A stretch of 64,000 bases of DNA from Oegoconia quadripuncta (GCA_949316235.1 OX438754.1:1116001-1180000), one strand, 5' to 3'; positions 1 through 10,430 are shown, counted from the stretch's first letter. The notes: a model not told the origin generated them from the letters alone. Numbers and translations: made by a program.

Positions 1-141
1 AAGACCCTCTTTAGACTTAATTTGAAGATTGCCAATAGGTAGGTATAAGTAAATAAATATAATGAAACAATCAAGATGGAACTAATTGAAGAAATCAGCC
101 TCCGCCTATTTCTCTTACGTACTGTCATATTTGTCATTGAC

Positions 142-450
142 AGCGTGGGTGACGCAGCGGTTAAGACGCGGTCACCCAATTTAGGAGGTCCGTGTTTGAT
201 TCCCAGGCAGGCCATGTACCAAAGAGTTTTTAAATTTAATTAAATTACTTATGTGCATTTATCCGACTGCTCTTAAACGGTGAAGGAAAACATCGTGAGG
301 AAACCTGCATGCCTGTGAATTAAAATTCAAAGGCATGTGAAGTCCCCAACCCGCATTGGGCCAGCGTAGTGGACTATGGCCAATACTCCCTCATACACGA
401 GGGAAGGCCTATATCCCTGCAGTGGGATGTTTATGGGCTGATGATGATTG
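142..450 (+). repeat. tRNA-derived SINE with RTE-like tail
   Basis: The head has a degenerate tRNA-like promoter region. The body contains a stretch common in Lepidoptera (AAAACATCGTGAGGAAACC) and the tail reads AACCCGCATTGGGCCAGCG and then ATGATGATT. The tail recurs alone at 16200-16303, which shows it is a mobile family. Family by eye only. Confidence 0.6.
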
Positions 451-497
451 TCATTTATTTATTTCATTTATTCGTAGAATCAACAGTCAATATCTGT

Positions 498-766
498 GAC
501 GACCTGTTTGGTTGGTGTAGTGGTTAAACACTCAGACTGCTATACCAACAGGTCGTGGGTTCGAATCCCGCAGGGGCATAATGTTTGTATGATGAATACA
601 TACATGTGTTCCCAAGTTATAGTTTTTATTTATACTATATATGTATTTATTTCCAAAAAATATGTATTTGTGTAGTTTATCAACCATCTGGTATCCATAA
701 TACACTCCTAATTGCTTAGTGTGGAACTAGATGGCGCTGTGTGTTTATTATTTATTATATCTTGTT
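498..766 (+). repeat. SINE-B copy
   Basis: The head GACGACCTGTTTGG resembles a tRNA, with an A-box-like TGGTGTAGTGG and B-box GGTTCGAATCCC. The tail runs through CTGGTATCCATAATACA to TGGAACTAGATGGCGC and ends in TTATT repeats. About ten copies of this family are scattered on both strands of the window. Confidence 0.7.
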
Positions 767-870
767 ACGAACGTTATACCAATTAGAGATGATATAGGTA
801 GATATTTGCGTTGAAATTATTATAGTAAGTTGGTATTAAATTCATGCACTACAAATAGTAATCAAATATT

Positions 871-1064
871 GACGACCGATTGGTGTAGTGGATAGTGACC
901 CTATCAGCGAAACCAACGGTTGCGGTTTCGAATCCCGCGAGGGGTAAACATTTGTGTGATGAATACGAATATTTATTCCCGAGCCTTGGATGTTTATATA
1001 AATATTCATGTTTGTTTATCCGTTATAGTATAGTAATCCATAGTAAAAGCTTTGCTTAGTTTGG
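871..1064 (+). repeat. SINE-A copy, 5' part, split by a Jockey element
   Basis: Starts GACGACCGATTGGTGTAGTG with B-box-like GGTTTCGAATCCC, then a tail ending GCTTTGCTTAGTTTGG. The copy is interrupted by the retrotransposon at 1065-6230 and resumes at 6231 with GATGATTGGTGTAAGTGTCC. Uninterrupted copies at 14594 and 24239 show the two halves joined. Confidence 0.75.
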
Positions 1065-1338
1065 TTTTTTTTTTTTTTTTTTTTTTTTTGCGCCCATGCA
1101 AAGGCACCCTCCGGAGGAACGAAGGAGGGAGGCGGAGAAGGCTCTAAGCGTACGAGCACAGCCGGCTGTGCAAGTTATGTGGGACTCACAGAGTGTGCCT
1201 ACCCACTAAAACTCCGCCTTGGAGGTAGGGACTAGCCGTGAGGCTTTTATCCCGTCATCGGAAGCGACCCCTTTCCTGGGGAGGGGAGGGGCGCTAGTGG
1301 TGCTCTGCTAGAAGAGCATCACTTAGAAGAGCCTAGAG

Positions 1339-4221
1339 CTAATCGAGAGTCGATGATGAGTCAGGGGTGACAAGTGCCCCTGACTCATCTGTGGCCGCCA
1401 GGAGGCAAGCCAGATCGGATGTGAGTTTGTTGGGTGGGTCGGTGAGGACGTTCCTCGGACGTCGGACTTGATAGAGAGAGGTTGATGAGGGGGTAGGGTA
1501 GACTGCTGACCCTCTTATTAGCGGATTTGGGTGTTCGGTAGCTGATTTGAAAAAGGATTCGGTGAGGGTTTTCAAAAACTGTTGGATTGATGGTAAATCT
1601 ATGTCGCGGTGAAGGTCAGCATTTCTGACGCACCAGTGGGCGTTCAGTGCTCTACGACAGAAAAGGTTTTGTACGATTTGGAGTTTATTTATTGTATTAG
1701 GGTTCGCGTGTGCGAAAACGGGGGCCGCGTATGTCATTACCGGTCGGATGCATACCTTGAAGAGTGTTCTCTTATTGATGGGGGACATTTTACTACTTCT
1801 GCCTATCATACTATTTAGGCGGCCCAGATAGAAGCGGGCAGTGCGAGTCACATTCAGGATGTGAGGCTTAAAAGTTAGCCTCGAGTCCAGAGTAACACCT
1901 AGGTATTTGGCAGTGGGTTTCCAGGGGACAGGGGTACCTAGCATACGGATTTGGGTATCATTGAGATCGAGATGGCGTCTTCTCTTATGACTGAATCTAA
2001 TCGCGGTGCTTTTATCGGGGTTTATTTCTATACGCCATTTCCTAAACCATTCTCCAAGCTCATTAACTGAGCGTTGGAGTTTGGATATGGTTGACGACAG
2101 CCGCCGACCCTTTATATAGAGGGCAGTGTCGTCGGCGAAGAGAGAGAGTTGGACATTGTTTTTGGGGATGGGTATGTCGTTTGTGTACGATATATATAGT
2201 AGGGGAGAGAGCACTGATCCCTGAGGGACTCCGGCTTTGAGCGGGCGGGGGGAGGATAGCACTCCTTCGTGTCTAAAACGAAAGGTACGATCCTGGAGAT
2301 AGGATGCTACTGTTAGAACTAGCCTGTCGGGGAGACCTAAGTGGTGCAGTTTATAGATAAGGCCTGCGTGCCATACTTTATCGAATGCCTTTGCGACATC
2401 AAAGAAGACTGCTACTGTTTTTTCGCGTTTAGGGTAGAAACCGCTCAAGATGTACTCGATTATGCGGTGGACCTGTTGTGGACAAGAATGGTTTGCGCGG
2501 AAACCGAATTGGTGGGGTAAAATAAGAGGGGGCTCACCTATTGGGAATAGGTGTTTTCTCATATGATAGAGGATTACTCTTTCTAATACTTTGCCTAGCG
2601 CCTTGAGGAGGCTGATGGGACGGTGGCTAGAGGGGATATTGAGGGGCTTTCCTGGTTTGGGGATACCTATGACTATTGCTTCCTTCCAGGCGGTTGGAAA
2701 GTAGCAGAGATCAAAGCAAGCGTTAAATATAAGAGACAGTAGGGTGAGTACTTGGAGGGGGAGGTGTTTGAGGGCTTGGTTGGAGATTCCATCCGCGCCT
2801 GGGGCTTTTTTAGGCTTAAGGCCTTTGATGATGGTTTGAATTTGGTCGGTGGAAACTAGGATAGGGTCTGAGGTTGGAGGGGATGTCGTTATACAACGAG
2901 CTTCCTCCTCCACCATTTGGACATGGGCGGAGTCATACTCGAGAGTACTGGGGGAGCATTGCGCGGCCGTGTTGTCAGCGAGACATTCGGCTTTTTCATC
3001 GTCTTCGAAGGCAACGGTGCCATCGGGACGGTTTAGCGGAGGGGTATGGGTGATTGTGTCTAACCGGAGGGCTTTCGCCACTTTGTAATACGCGAGGTGG
3101 GAGGGAGAGATTTCCTCCATGAGTTTACTCCATTGAGCATTCCTCACTTCGGAGAGACGGGACCTAACCTGACGTTGGAGTTGGTTGGCTGCTTTCCTAT
3201 GGGAGGGGGTGGGATAGCGAGCAGCTCTGCGGAGGGCTGCATTTTTACATTTAATTAGGTTTATGACGTCTATTGGGAGCTTTTGATCTTTGACCTTGGC
3301 TGCGCGCTCGTTGGCCTTGATCGCAGATTGTATGAGTTGGGTGAGGGAGCTCACCGCATTGTCTATATTTTCAGTGCTATCGAGATGATGATATGATGAT
3401 GATGATGATGAGAGGACATACGGTGAGTCTGGAGAGTCGATGGCTGCGGTGAGGGATGTTTTGAACCCATCCCAGTGGGTGAAGGTTTTGGGGGTGGCGG
3501 GAGGAGGGGTTTGGGGCCCCAGTATCAGTGAGACTGGGCGGTGGTCTGATCCTAGGTCGTCGAGGGGTTCGATCGTGTTTAGGTTTAGGGAAATGTTTTT
3601 AAAAAGAGCGAAATCGAGAATGTCTGGCGATTGGTTTGTGTTATCGGGGTAGTGGGTGGGCCAAAATGGACATATAACGTCTATATTTAGGGATTGGGTG
3701 ATGTTGAGCAGCTTAGTGCCGCTTGCATTGGTAGTAAGGCAAGTCCAGCTAGTATGTTTGGAGTTAAAGTCTCCGAACATAATAACTGAGTTGCCCAGTA
3801 GGAGGATAGCTTCAAAGTCACTTTTTAGGGGTGGAGTACCACTAGGAATATAGATGGAGGCTATAATTATGGATTGATGACCTGTCATAGCAAGCCTGCA
3901 GATAGAGGCTTCCATATTAGTGAGGGGGGGGGTGGTGATGGGAGAACAGTGGAGAGATCTTTTATAGTAAATGGCTGTTCCGCCACGTCCGTCGAGTCTG
4001 TCATTACGTATTAGGGTATATTTGGGGATGGATAAGCCTTTACGGTCAGTGGCTTTGAGCCATGACTCCTGTATTAATAAGAGGTCTACTTCTCTACTGC
4101 GCACGAACTCTTTTAGTTCGTTGACATTAGTGCGCAGACTGCGCGAATTGTAGGAGATGAGAGAGACACCTCTTGGTTTGGTCCGACCGGTACCTAAGGG
4201 GGTGTTTATATTTTGGGACAT
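1339..4221 (-). CDS. Jockey ORF2: endonuclease and reverse transcriptase
   Basis: This 960-residue polyprotein copies the element's RNA into DNA at a nicked target. An apurinic-like endonuclease occupies about residues 17-235: QESW near 51-54, FGDFNSKHTSW near 149-159, and SDHRP near 225-229 carrying the catalytic Asp-His. The reverse transcriptase follows, about 455-780: HRPISLLKALGKVLER near 533-548, FFDVAKAFDKVW near 606-617, GVPQGSVLSPLLY near 664-676 and FADDTALY near 695-702 with both catalytic Asp. I do not recognise an RNase H domain. Start: the first ATG lies five bases after the ORF1 stop codon (TAA, gtaca, ATG), so translation probably depends on termination-reinitiation after ORF1. 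The reading frame has no break. The length is typical of Jockey-type ORF2. Confidence 0.93.
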   Translation of the reverse strand: MSQNINTPLGTGRTKPRGVSLISYNSRSLRTNVNELKEFVRSREVDLLLIQESWLKATDRKGLSIPKYTLIRNDRLDGRGGTAIYYKRSLHCSPITTPPLTNMEASICRLAMTGHQSIIIASIYIPSGTPPLKSDFEAILLLGNSVIMFGDFNSKHTSWTCLTTNASGTKLLNITQSLNIDVICPFWPTHYPDNTNQSPDILDFALFKNISLNLNTIEPLDDLGSDHRPVSLILGPQTPPPATPKTFTHWDGFKTSLTAAIDSPDSPYVLSSSSSSYHHLDSTENIDNAVSSLTQLIQSAIKANERAAKVKDQKLPIDVINLIKCKNAALRRAARYPTPSHRKAANQLQRQVRSRLSEVRNAQWSKLMEEISPSHLAYYKVAKALRLDTITHTPPLNRPDGTVAFEDDEKAECLADNTAAQCSPSTLEYDSAHVQMVEEEARCITTSPPTSDPILVSTDQIQTIIKGLKPKKAPGADGISNQALKHLPLQVLTLLSLIFNACFDLCYFPTAWKEAIVIGIPKPGKPLNIPSSHRPISLLKALGKVLERVILYHMRKHLFPIGEPPLILPHQFGFRANHSCPQQVHRIIEYILSGFYPKREKTVAVFFDVAKAFDKVWHAGLIYKLHHLGLPDRLVLTVASYLQDRTFRFRHEGVLSSPRPLKAGVPQGSVLSPLLYISYTNDIPIPKNNVQLSLFADDTALYIKGRRLSSTISKLQRSVNELGEWFRKWRIEINPDKSTAIRFSHKRRRHLDLNDTQIRMLGTPVPWKPTAKYLGVTLDSRLTFKPHILNVTRTARFYLGRLNSMIGRSSKMSPINKRTLFKVCIRPVMTYAAPVFAHANPNTINKLQIVQNLFCRRALNAHWCVRNADLHRDIDLPSIQQFLKTLTESFFKSATEHPNPLIRGSAVYPTPSSTSLYQVRRPRNVLTDPPNKLTSDLACLLAATDESGALVTPDSSSTLD

Positions 4222-4226
4222 TGTAC

Positions 4227-5804
4227 TTAAATGGAGTTTAGTAGGTGATGGTGTTCTACTAGGGCAAGGAGACGTTCTTGGGCTGTGCGGGAAGCGCGCA
4301 GCTTGCGGGCGAGTATTGATATCTCTCCGATATCAATACCGCTGATTGCAGCGTAGACGGTCTGCATGTCCTCAGCCAGGGAGGGCATACTGCCACCTGG
4401 GTGAGGCTTTGGATGGTTTGGGCGTGGGGTGGCTGGAAGAGCCTGAGGACGGAAGACTGAGGGGGGGGCTGGGGTTTTAGGACCCCAGGGGTTTGAGGCC
4501 TGGGGGGGCTTTAGGGGTGGGAAGTGGGAGGCTGTCGCCGGGGGTGGTGAGGGTTTGTGGCCTGTTTGGGTGGAGGCTTTAGGAGCCTTTTGAGTGGGGC
4601 GGGGGCGGGGAGCACGCGGGCAACCGCGGTAGTTGGCCGTATGGCCGGATTGTCCACATAGCACGCACGATGGAGGAGTCTCATCGTCACGTGTGCGTGT
4701 GCACTCTTTTGTGCTATGTGGCTCTAGGCACTTTACGCACCTAGGGTTGGCGGAACAGTTTGCCGCTGCGTGGCCATAGAGCTGGCAACGGTGGCACTGA
4801 CCGGGGTGACCGCGTTTGTGCGGGGGCTCTATTTTTATTTTGGAGAGTCCACAGATGGTGAGTTCTCCTTTGAATATGTCCCTAGCGTTGGGGACGTTGG
4901 TGAGGATGGCTAAGGCCAGTGGGTATGTTCTACCCGTGCGACTGTGCATTTTGTGCACAGCCTCAACGGGGAAACCTTGCTGGATGAGGTCATCGAGTAT
5001 GGCCTCGTTGGGGAGTTCGTGCGGGACGCCACGAAGGACGGCACGGATTTTACGCTCCTCGGGGAGCGCATAGGAGTGGTAGGGGATTCTATTTTGGGAC
5101 AGTAACCTCGTGAGGTTCCTAAAATCGGTGATTGAGGGGACTTCTATTTTGATGGCCTCACCGGTGTTGGAGGCATGGGAGTAATGCACCTTGTTATCGG
5201 TGCAGAGCTTTGAGACGAAGGTCCACTTCGTCTTGTCTCTGAGAAAGACAGGCGGGGGGGCTTTGAGTTTGGGGAGCGTGGGGGTGCAGCGGGTTGCTGG
5301 TTTGGTCGGGGGGGCAGCCGTCTGGCTTGGGGGGGCGGGGGTGGGGATGTCTAGTGACATCAGAGGAACTGGGGAAGGAGAGAGGGTGGGTGGGGGAAGG
5401 GGGGAGAGGGGGCGGGGGATCTCGGTGGCCGAGCTAGGGGGGGGACTGGGGGGTGCGGTTTTGGGACCGCGTTTAGCAGACCGCTTCTTGCGGGGTTTGA
5501 CGAGTTCGAATTCGAACTCGAGTTGGTCGGGAGAGGGGTGAGCGCCGGTGACGGTGCCATCCTCGGAGATTTCCGAGTTGGAACCGTCATCGGGTGAGGC
5601 GGGCCTCTTACGGGAGGAAGTAGTTGAAATGGAGTCAGAGTACTCCATTTCTTGAGCGGGCGAGGGGTTGAGTTGGACGGGTGGGGCAGTTTTAGCTTTA
5701 AGAGCTTCGCTAAAGTAACTTTGAAATGCAGCTTTGTCAAATTTGACGCCGCTGATTTCCAGGAAGGATGAGATTAACTCCAGAAATTCATTTTTGGTTG
5801 CCAT
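4227..5804 (-). CDS. Jockey ORF1: Gag-like RNA-binding protein
   Basis: This 525-residue protein should package element RNA into a ribonucleoprotein. The N-terminal third is low-complexity and rich in Pro and Ser, with a basic patch near 103-113 (KPRKKRSAKR). A conserved central region (about 190-330) precedes three zinc knuckles. They are C337-x2-C340-x4-H345-x4-C350, C356-x2-C359-x3-H363-x4-C368, and C380-x2-C383-x4-H388-x6-C395. The third, ending in HTANYRGCP, is characteristic of Jockey-clade ORF1. The C-terminal part is again Pro-rich with a short helical tail. The stop codon precedes the ORF2 ATG by five bases. The ATG begins MATKNEFLEL and sits at the start of the open frame. Codon use is GC-rich compared with the flanking AT-rich DNA, as expected for an insertion. 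Confidence 0.92.
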   Translation of the reverse strand: MATKNEFLELISSFLEISGVKFDKAAFQSYFSEALKAKTAPPVQLNPSPAQEMEYSDSISTTSSRKRPASPDDGSNSEISEDGTVTGAHPSPDQLEFEFELVKPRKKRSAKRGPKTAPPSPPPSSATEIPRPLSPLPPPTLSPSPVPLMSLDIPTPAPPSQTAAPPTKPATRCTPTLPKLKAPPPVFLRDKTKWTFVSKLCTDNKVHYSHASNTGEAIKIEVPSITDFRNLTRLLSQNRIPYHSYALPEERKIRAVLRGVPHELPNEAILDDLIQQGFPVEAVHKMHSRTGRTYPLALAILTNVPNARDIFKGELTICGLSKIKIEPPHKRGHPGQCHRCQLYGHAAANCSANPRCVKCLEPHSTKECTRTRDDETPPSCVLCGQSGHTANYRGCPRAPRPRPTQKAPKASTQTGHKPSPPPATASHFPPLKPPQASNPWGPKTPAPPSVFRPQALPATPRPNHPKPHPGGSMPSLAEDMQTVYAAISGIDIGEISILARKLRASRTAQERLLALVEHHHLLNSI

Positions 5805-6230
5805 AGCGGCTGAGGGGGTGTTATTATTTGGGGGGGAAAAACCTCCCTGCCAAATGGCAGGGGGGAGAGAGAAGGGGAGGGGTGTGAGCAGGTATCCCTA
5901 TTGGATAGCCGCTCGTACCGTCACCCTTGGGTCAAGGCCCAAGTGCAATGGGATCGGGTCTGCCGGTTTCTTCAGGTCCTGAAGGGATTGAAGTCGCACC
6001 GGGTCAACGACAGTTGGCTTAGTTGTCACGGTTACGTATCCACCAACTCAAACGCGGCAGATGCGCAAACTGAGTGCTTACGCGGTTTTGTGTTACCAAT
6101 GAATTGGAAACAAAAAACCGCGCATCTGAAAGGCGGCGGGTGTGCGGAGGCACAAACGCGTATGACGCACCCACGGGGGGGTGCGGGACGCGGCACAGCG
6201 TACTCACGGCAATGGCGGAGCGAGAGGGCA

Positions 6231-6260
6231 GATGATTGGTGTAAGTGTCCGAAATAATAT
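6231..6260 (+). repeat. SINE-A copy, 3' end after the Jockey insertion
   Basis: GATGATTGGTGTAAGTGTCC continues the SINE broken at 1064. The following ATATATAT run replaces the usual TTATT tail. Confidence 0.7.
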
Positions 6261-7094
6261 ATATATACATATAATGTCAACTTAGAACCTAGATATATGT
6301 AGGTACTAACCCAATTATGAACTAAATCTATTTTAAATCAAATCATTGTATCAAATGCAGAGTTGTGTGGTGAAAAACTGTACGAATTATGATAGAAAAG
6401 TGACATAACGAAGCATAGAGCACTTATTATATCTGTTAAGTAATAACAAACAATGTAGGTAGGTAGGTAATTTGGTATACATACCAACATATCAACTACC
6501 TAAAAATAATGTATATGTAATGAGAATATGGGATTATATTTTACCAGATATATTGAATAGTATTCCCGGTGAACTATATTCACATTTTTTTATTTATTTT
6601 TTTATTTTTATGATTGACTGGATTCGCGTTTGACCACAATCTCACCTGATGGAAAGTGACGATGTGGTCGGAGATGAAGCACGCGATCTCAGTAAATGCC
6701 TATTCACTCTGCTCTTGAAGATCCCAAGGTTCCATGCTTTGGTTGTTCGGATGATGAATGAAGAATCGAACTTCTTAGTGCGAATGTTCGGTATATTATT
6801 CGGTTCGGTAGTAATCACATAACATAAAACAATGTAAAAAGGCATTGAAGAAGTACTTTATAGATGGAACTATGCAGGAAGTGCCTTTCCAACAAATTTT
6901 ATTTCGATAAAGAGACACGTACTTGCTTTCGAATATCATCTTATGTATCTAGATATTTAAGTTACGTTACATACCTTTTGTAATAATTAATAACGCGGCG
7001 GGTCAGTGACCTCATTCGCACTACACACAAACCTTTACAGGTTTTAGTAGGCGTCATAAAGTGAAGATTTAAATAATGTTCTATGGATAAATAA
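6261..7094. other. AT-rich stretch with one old repeat fragment
   Basis: No gene seen. From about 6605 to 6845 there is a degraded repeat containing CGCGTTTGACCACAATCTC and CACCTGATGGAAAGTGACGA. It matches 14834-15110 in the same orientation and 25610-25670 in reverse. The remainder shows no structure. Confidence 0.4.
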
Positions 7095-7270
7095 AGAAAA
7101 GAAAAGGTACCTTTTTTTTAAATGCACAAGGTTTGGTACTTGACCTCAATCACACCTGATGTTAAGTGAAGATAAGGTCGAAGGTGGAAGCGTACTTCAC
7201 CCACGATTTGACGAACGAAATCCCATGAGTTGTTATGCCTTCTTTGGACTTGCTAATGACCACGCATGGA
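7095..7270 (-). repeat. SINE-C fragment
   Basis: Reverse-strand tail of SINE-C: GACCTCAATCACACCTGATG, then GGTCGAAGGTGGAAGCGTAC. The tRNA-like head is missing. Confidence 0.6.
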
Positions 7271-7572
7271 TGCTCAGGCGCTTCGCTCGTCGATCACTAT
7301 AAGTAAATGATTTATTATAGGGAAATCATTGATTTTGATATCTGGATAATGAATGGCAAACATCCTGGGAAAAAGATTGTTGATTGCGAGCGGGAAATAG
7401 CGTTTATAAGAAAATCAGATATGTTAATAGTGTTAGGTAGATAAGTGTTGCCATACTTTATTTTTGAATAATACAGAATCAACAGCGTCATTATAAAAAC
7501 TATTACACGAAATATATAAGCCAAAGTTATATAAATTACATATTCTCATTTTATATTATAAATAAATAAATA
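7271..7572 (-). repeat. LINE 3'-end remnant
   Basis: ATACAGAATCAACAGCGTCA and TATTACACGAAAT (about 7470-7515) match 55293-55335, where they form the reversed tail of a LINE remnant. A decayed open stretch of 69 codons overlaps it. Nothing else recognised. Confidence 0.4.
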
Positions 7573-7822
7573 AAATATCCTTGGACATATACAGACAACG
7601 CCATCTAGTTCCACACTAAGCAACTAGGCTTGTGTTGTGGATACCAGATGGTTGATACACTACACAAATACATTTTTTTTTGTAAATAAATACATATAAA
7701 CATCCATAACTCGGGTACACGTCCTAATTCATCACACAAACATATGTCCCTGGCGGGATTCGAACCCGCGACCTTTTGGTATAGCAGCAGAGTTTCTAAC
7801 CACTACTGCCACTACCACAGAT
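7573..7822 (-). repeat. SINE-B copy
   Basis: The reversed tail begins CCATCTAGTTCCACACTAAG and the reversed B-box is GGGATTCGAACCCGCGACC. The 5' head is partly decayed. Confidence 0.7.
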
Positions 7823-8134
7823 TACTAATAAGTTACTAAAAAGTAACAGATACCTCACTTCCCTGCAAAACGACAAATACCTACGCATTCTTTCGAGCTG
7901 TCAAGCGAACGCGAGGAAAAATGAACTTAACGGCTTTGACTCAACGGAGCGTTTCCAAGCGCACAACGCGCGATGACGTGCGGCCGATGCGAGAATACGT
8001 TAGGGTTGACCACTACACCAAACAGTCGTCAAATAGACTCTATCTTTCATATTGTCTTTGTGTAGAGTGTAAAATATAAATTATCTTCGTGTGATGCTCT
8101 TGATAGTCGCCAATATAGAAATCGTACGTCGGTA

Positions 8135-8340
8135 CAGTTCTCGAGGCGTAAGCTCAGCTTTGCATTTGTGTGAGTGACGTCAAGCTGCTAGCGGTACAAG
8201 AGGTGAAGTGCGGCATGTGCGCGGCAGGGAAGCGACGCGCAGCGGACACGCCGCGCCTCAGGACGCGCTGCGCCACAAGCCGTATCTCTATCTGTGTGCA
8301 CTCACACAAATGCAAAGCTGATCTTACGCCTCGAGAACTG
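8135..8340. mobile_element. 206-bp MITE with 42-bp inverted ends
   Basis: The left end starts CAGTTCTCGAGGCGTAAG and continues through CAGCTTTGCATTTGTGTG. The right end is its reverse complement with one or two mismatches. TA flanks both ends (8133-8134 and 8341-8342), fitting a mariner-type insertion. The interior is GC-rich with no ORF of note. Confidence 0.75.
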
Positions 8341-8487
8341 TAGATCTCAAAATCGATTAAAACTAGATGGCGGTGGCTCATACATGGCTCTTTTACAGAG
8401 CTATATGACAACAGGTAAGAGAGAACCTTGATTTATTTGGCGTATATTTCGTATGTTTATCTCTCAATTTCATGAGGATCCGCCTTT

Positions 8488-9128
8488 TAACCGCCTCCGT
8501 GGCTCATAGTAAACAACATTGGGGTTTACGTTTCGGAGATCGCCGGTTCGATCAATCAAAATCAAAATCAAAAATATTTTATTCAATGTAGGATACAAAA
8601 ATATCACTTATTGAAAGTCAACATGCTATTTTTCTTTTTTTAACTACATCGCTTCACAAGGTGTTATGGTTAGGGAGAAGAAGCGACAAGAAACTCCGCA
8701 ACAACACATCTTTTCAACTAGTCTCCATCCTTACAACAATACTACATCTTATATTACATATTACAAAACAATAGCAATTAACATAACGACCAGCTAACAC
8801 CAGACCTCCTTATCGCCTAAATAATCATCTATCCTGTAATAATCCCCAGCGGGATACATATTTACTATTAGGTTTGGTTGATGGTAGGGCATATTAAATG
8901 TCCGCCTGGCTAGCTACCACCATCTTATCGAAATCTGCCGCCAAACAGCAATGTTAATGTTAATGTTAATGTTAATGTTAATCATGTTCCGGTTGTCAAA
9001 GATAAGATAGCCAGTCCCCCAAATGTGTTGGGGTTTCCGGGTCAGTACGCTTCCACCTTCGACCTCATCTGCACTAAACATCAGGTGTGATTGAGGTCAA
9101 GTACCAATCCGTGGTGCATAAAAAAAAA
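8488..9128 (+). repeat. SINE-C copy, interrupted
   Basis: The head AACCGCCTCCGTGGCTCA has a B box (GGTTCGATC) broken at 8553. The element resumes at 8842 with ATCCCCAGCGGG and runs to ATTGAGGTCAAGTACCAATC plus an A-rich end. A short TTAATG expansion (about five units) lies inside at 8950-8982. Confidence 0.75.
8554..8841 (-). mobile_element. 5'-truncated LINE nested in the SINE-C B box
   Basis: The plus strand starts with AATCAAAATCAAAATCA, the reversed GATTTT tail typical of a lepidopteran LINE family. It contains GCGACAAGAAACTCCGC, the reverse of the GAGTTTCTTGC motif seen at 24590 and 35545. ATC is repeated on both sides (8551-8553 and 8842-8844). No coding capacity remains. Confidence 0.6.
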
Positions 9129-9334
9129 TATGGATATTTTTGGTTGATGAATACGTGCATGTGTGACCGAGTTAATTTATAATAAGTATATATTTACACT
9201 AGCCGATGAGCGTGTATGAAGCATTTGACAAATGGAAGAAGCAAAAGTACAAAGGCAGGATTGTTGAAAGTGAAAATCAATAGTCGCTCTCTACTCCAAC
9301 GGGAAACAGGCGTGAGCATATGCATGTATTTGTC

Positions 9335-9507
9335 AAAAAAAAGCATGTATCAATTATCTGTTAGTCATAATACAAGCATAGTTGCTTAGTGTGGAACTCA
9401 AAAGTCAAAAGTCAAAATACAAACATTATGCCCCTAGCGGGATTCGAACCCGCGACCTTTGGTATAGCAACACAGTTTCTAACCACTACACCATACAGGT
9501 CGTTACA
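9335..9507 (-). repeat. SINE-B copy with internal deletion
   Basis: The reversed head ends ACTACACCATACAGGTCG and the reversed B-box GGGATTCGAACCCGCGACC is intact. Most of the middle is replaced by a short AAAGTCAAAAGTCAAAA run. Confidence 0.6.
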
Positions 9508-9662
9508 GGTAATAATTACACAAAAGAAAAAATACACATTTACAAATAGAACATTTAATTTTGTCCCGGATCTTGCTGAACCGGAAGGGTGTCCAAGGCC
9601 CGTATTAATAAACCGTTCTCAAGATTGACATCTCTTCAAGTTGATGCTTGAGAATCTGTTGC

Positions 9663-9857
9663 TGTTTGATACAATACTTTAAAATAAAACGTTATGGACG
9701 TTTATATTATTTATTTTTATGATCAAACTTTTTTCTCTGCACATTAACAATAATGGCGTAATTAAACAGGGGAGGGTTGCCAGGACAAAATCAATTTTTC
9801 TACTATAAATGTTGCTATCTTATAAATATATGTTCAATTGTATTATTGTACTGAACA
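9663..9857. repeat. left LTR of the TRIM
   Basis: 195 bp, TG...CA, matching the copy at 10431-10625 base for base as far as I can read. Confidence 0.85.
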
Positions 9858-10430
9858 TAAGCTGGGGGCCAGGCACTAATGAGGAATCTTTCATATAACA
9901 AAAGGTAAGCATCTTAATTACTAATATTAATTTTAAGTTATAATTATTTGTTTTAATTTCTATGTAATTAAATTATATTATACTTATGTTTTTAGTTAAA
10001 ATTAATGTTATTTATTGTTTATTTTCAGATGGTGCAACTGTATTTAGCTTTAATTAATTTTCATTGCATGGTAGCGGACATAGGTTCGCATAAGATCTAG
10101 TATATACTTTTTTATTACTCATTTTTACCTCTGCCACTCTTACATGAGTATCAGGTCCTGGAAATGTGGGCCGGCACCATAGCACGCCGAACCGTTTATT
10201 GCAGACCAGAATTAGAGCGATCCTGTATTGAAGATCTTGGTCGCAGCTCTTCCGCTCCGTTATAGACGGAGTTTTTCACCCCAGATATTGCTGGGATAGC
10301 AACAATAATAATGCAATCAGCAATGCGCCGACGCAATTCCACGCCGCCGGTCGAACACTGATTTTTCAAATTATCACTTATAGAGTGATAAAAACTGACT
10401 GTATCACTGTTTTAAACGAAGGACCACTTT

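Larger units (their letters stand above)
1065..6230 (-). mobile_element. Jockey-clade non-LTR retrotransposon, apparently full length
   Basis: Read on the minus strand it has a 5' leader (6230-5805), ORF1 (5804-4227), ORF2 (4221-1339), a 3' UTR (1338-1090) and a poly-A tail, seen as a T run on the plus strand at 1065-1089. Both ORFs are open, so the copy is probably young. The leader contains a hairpin-forming stretch around 6070-6130, between GCGCGGTTTTTTG and CAAAACCGCG. It is inserted in SINE-A. The two SINE halves lack about five bases (GACTA) found in intact copies and I see no long target duplication, so integration may have involved a small deletion. Clade placement rests on the ORF1 zinc-knuckle pattern and the ORF2 endonuclease and RT motifs. 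Confidence 0.9.

Noticed and set aside
871..945. tRNA-like sequences with A and B boxes (also at 498, 14594, 24239, 25853, 31430, 53713)
   Set aside because: They lack proper acceptor-stem pairing and are each joined to the same long tail, so they are SINE heads rather than tRNA genes.
5191..5541. Plus-strand ORFs of 60-120 codons opposite the Jockey ORFs
   Set aside because: They are antisense shadows of the GC-rich ORF1 and ORF2 with no recognisable domains.
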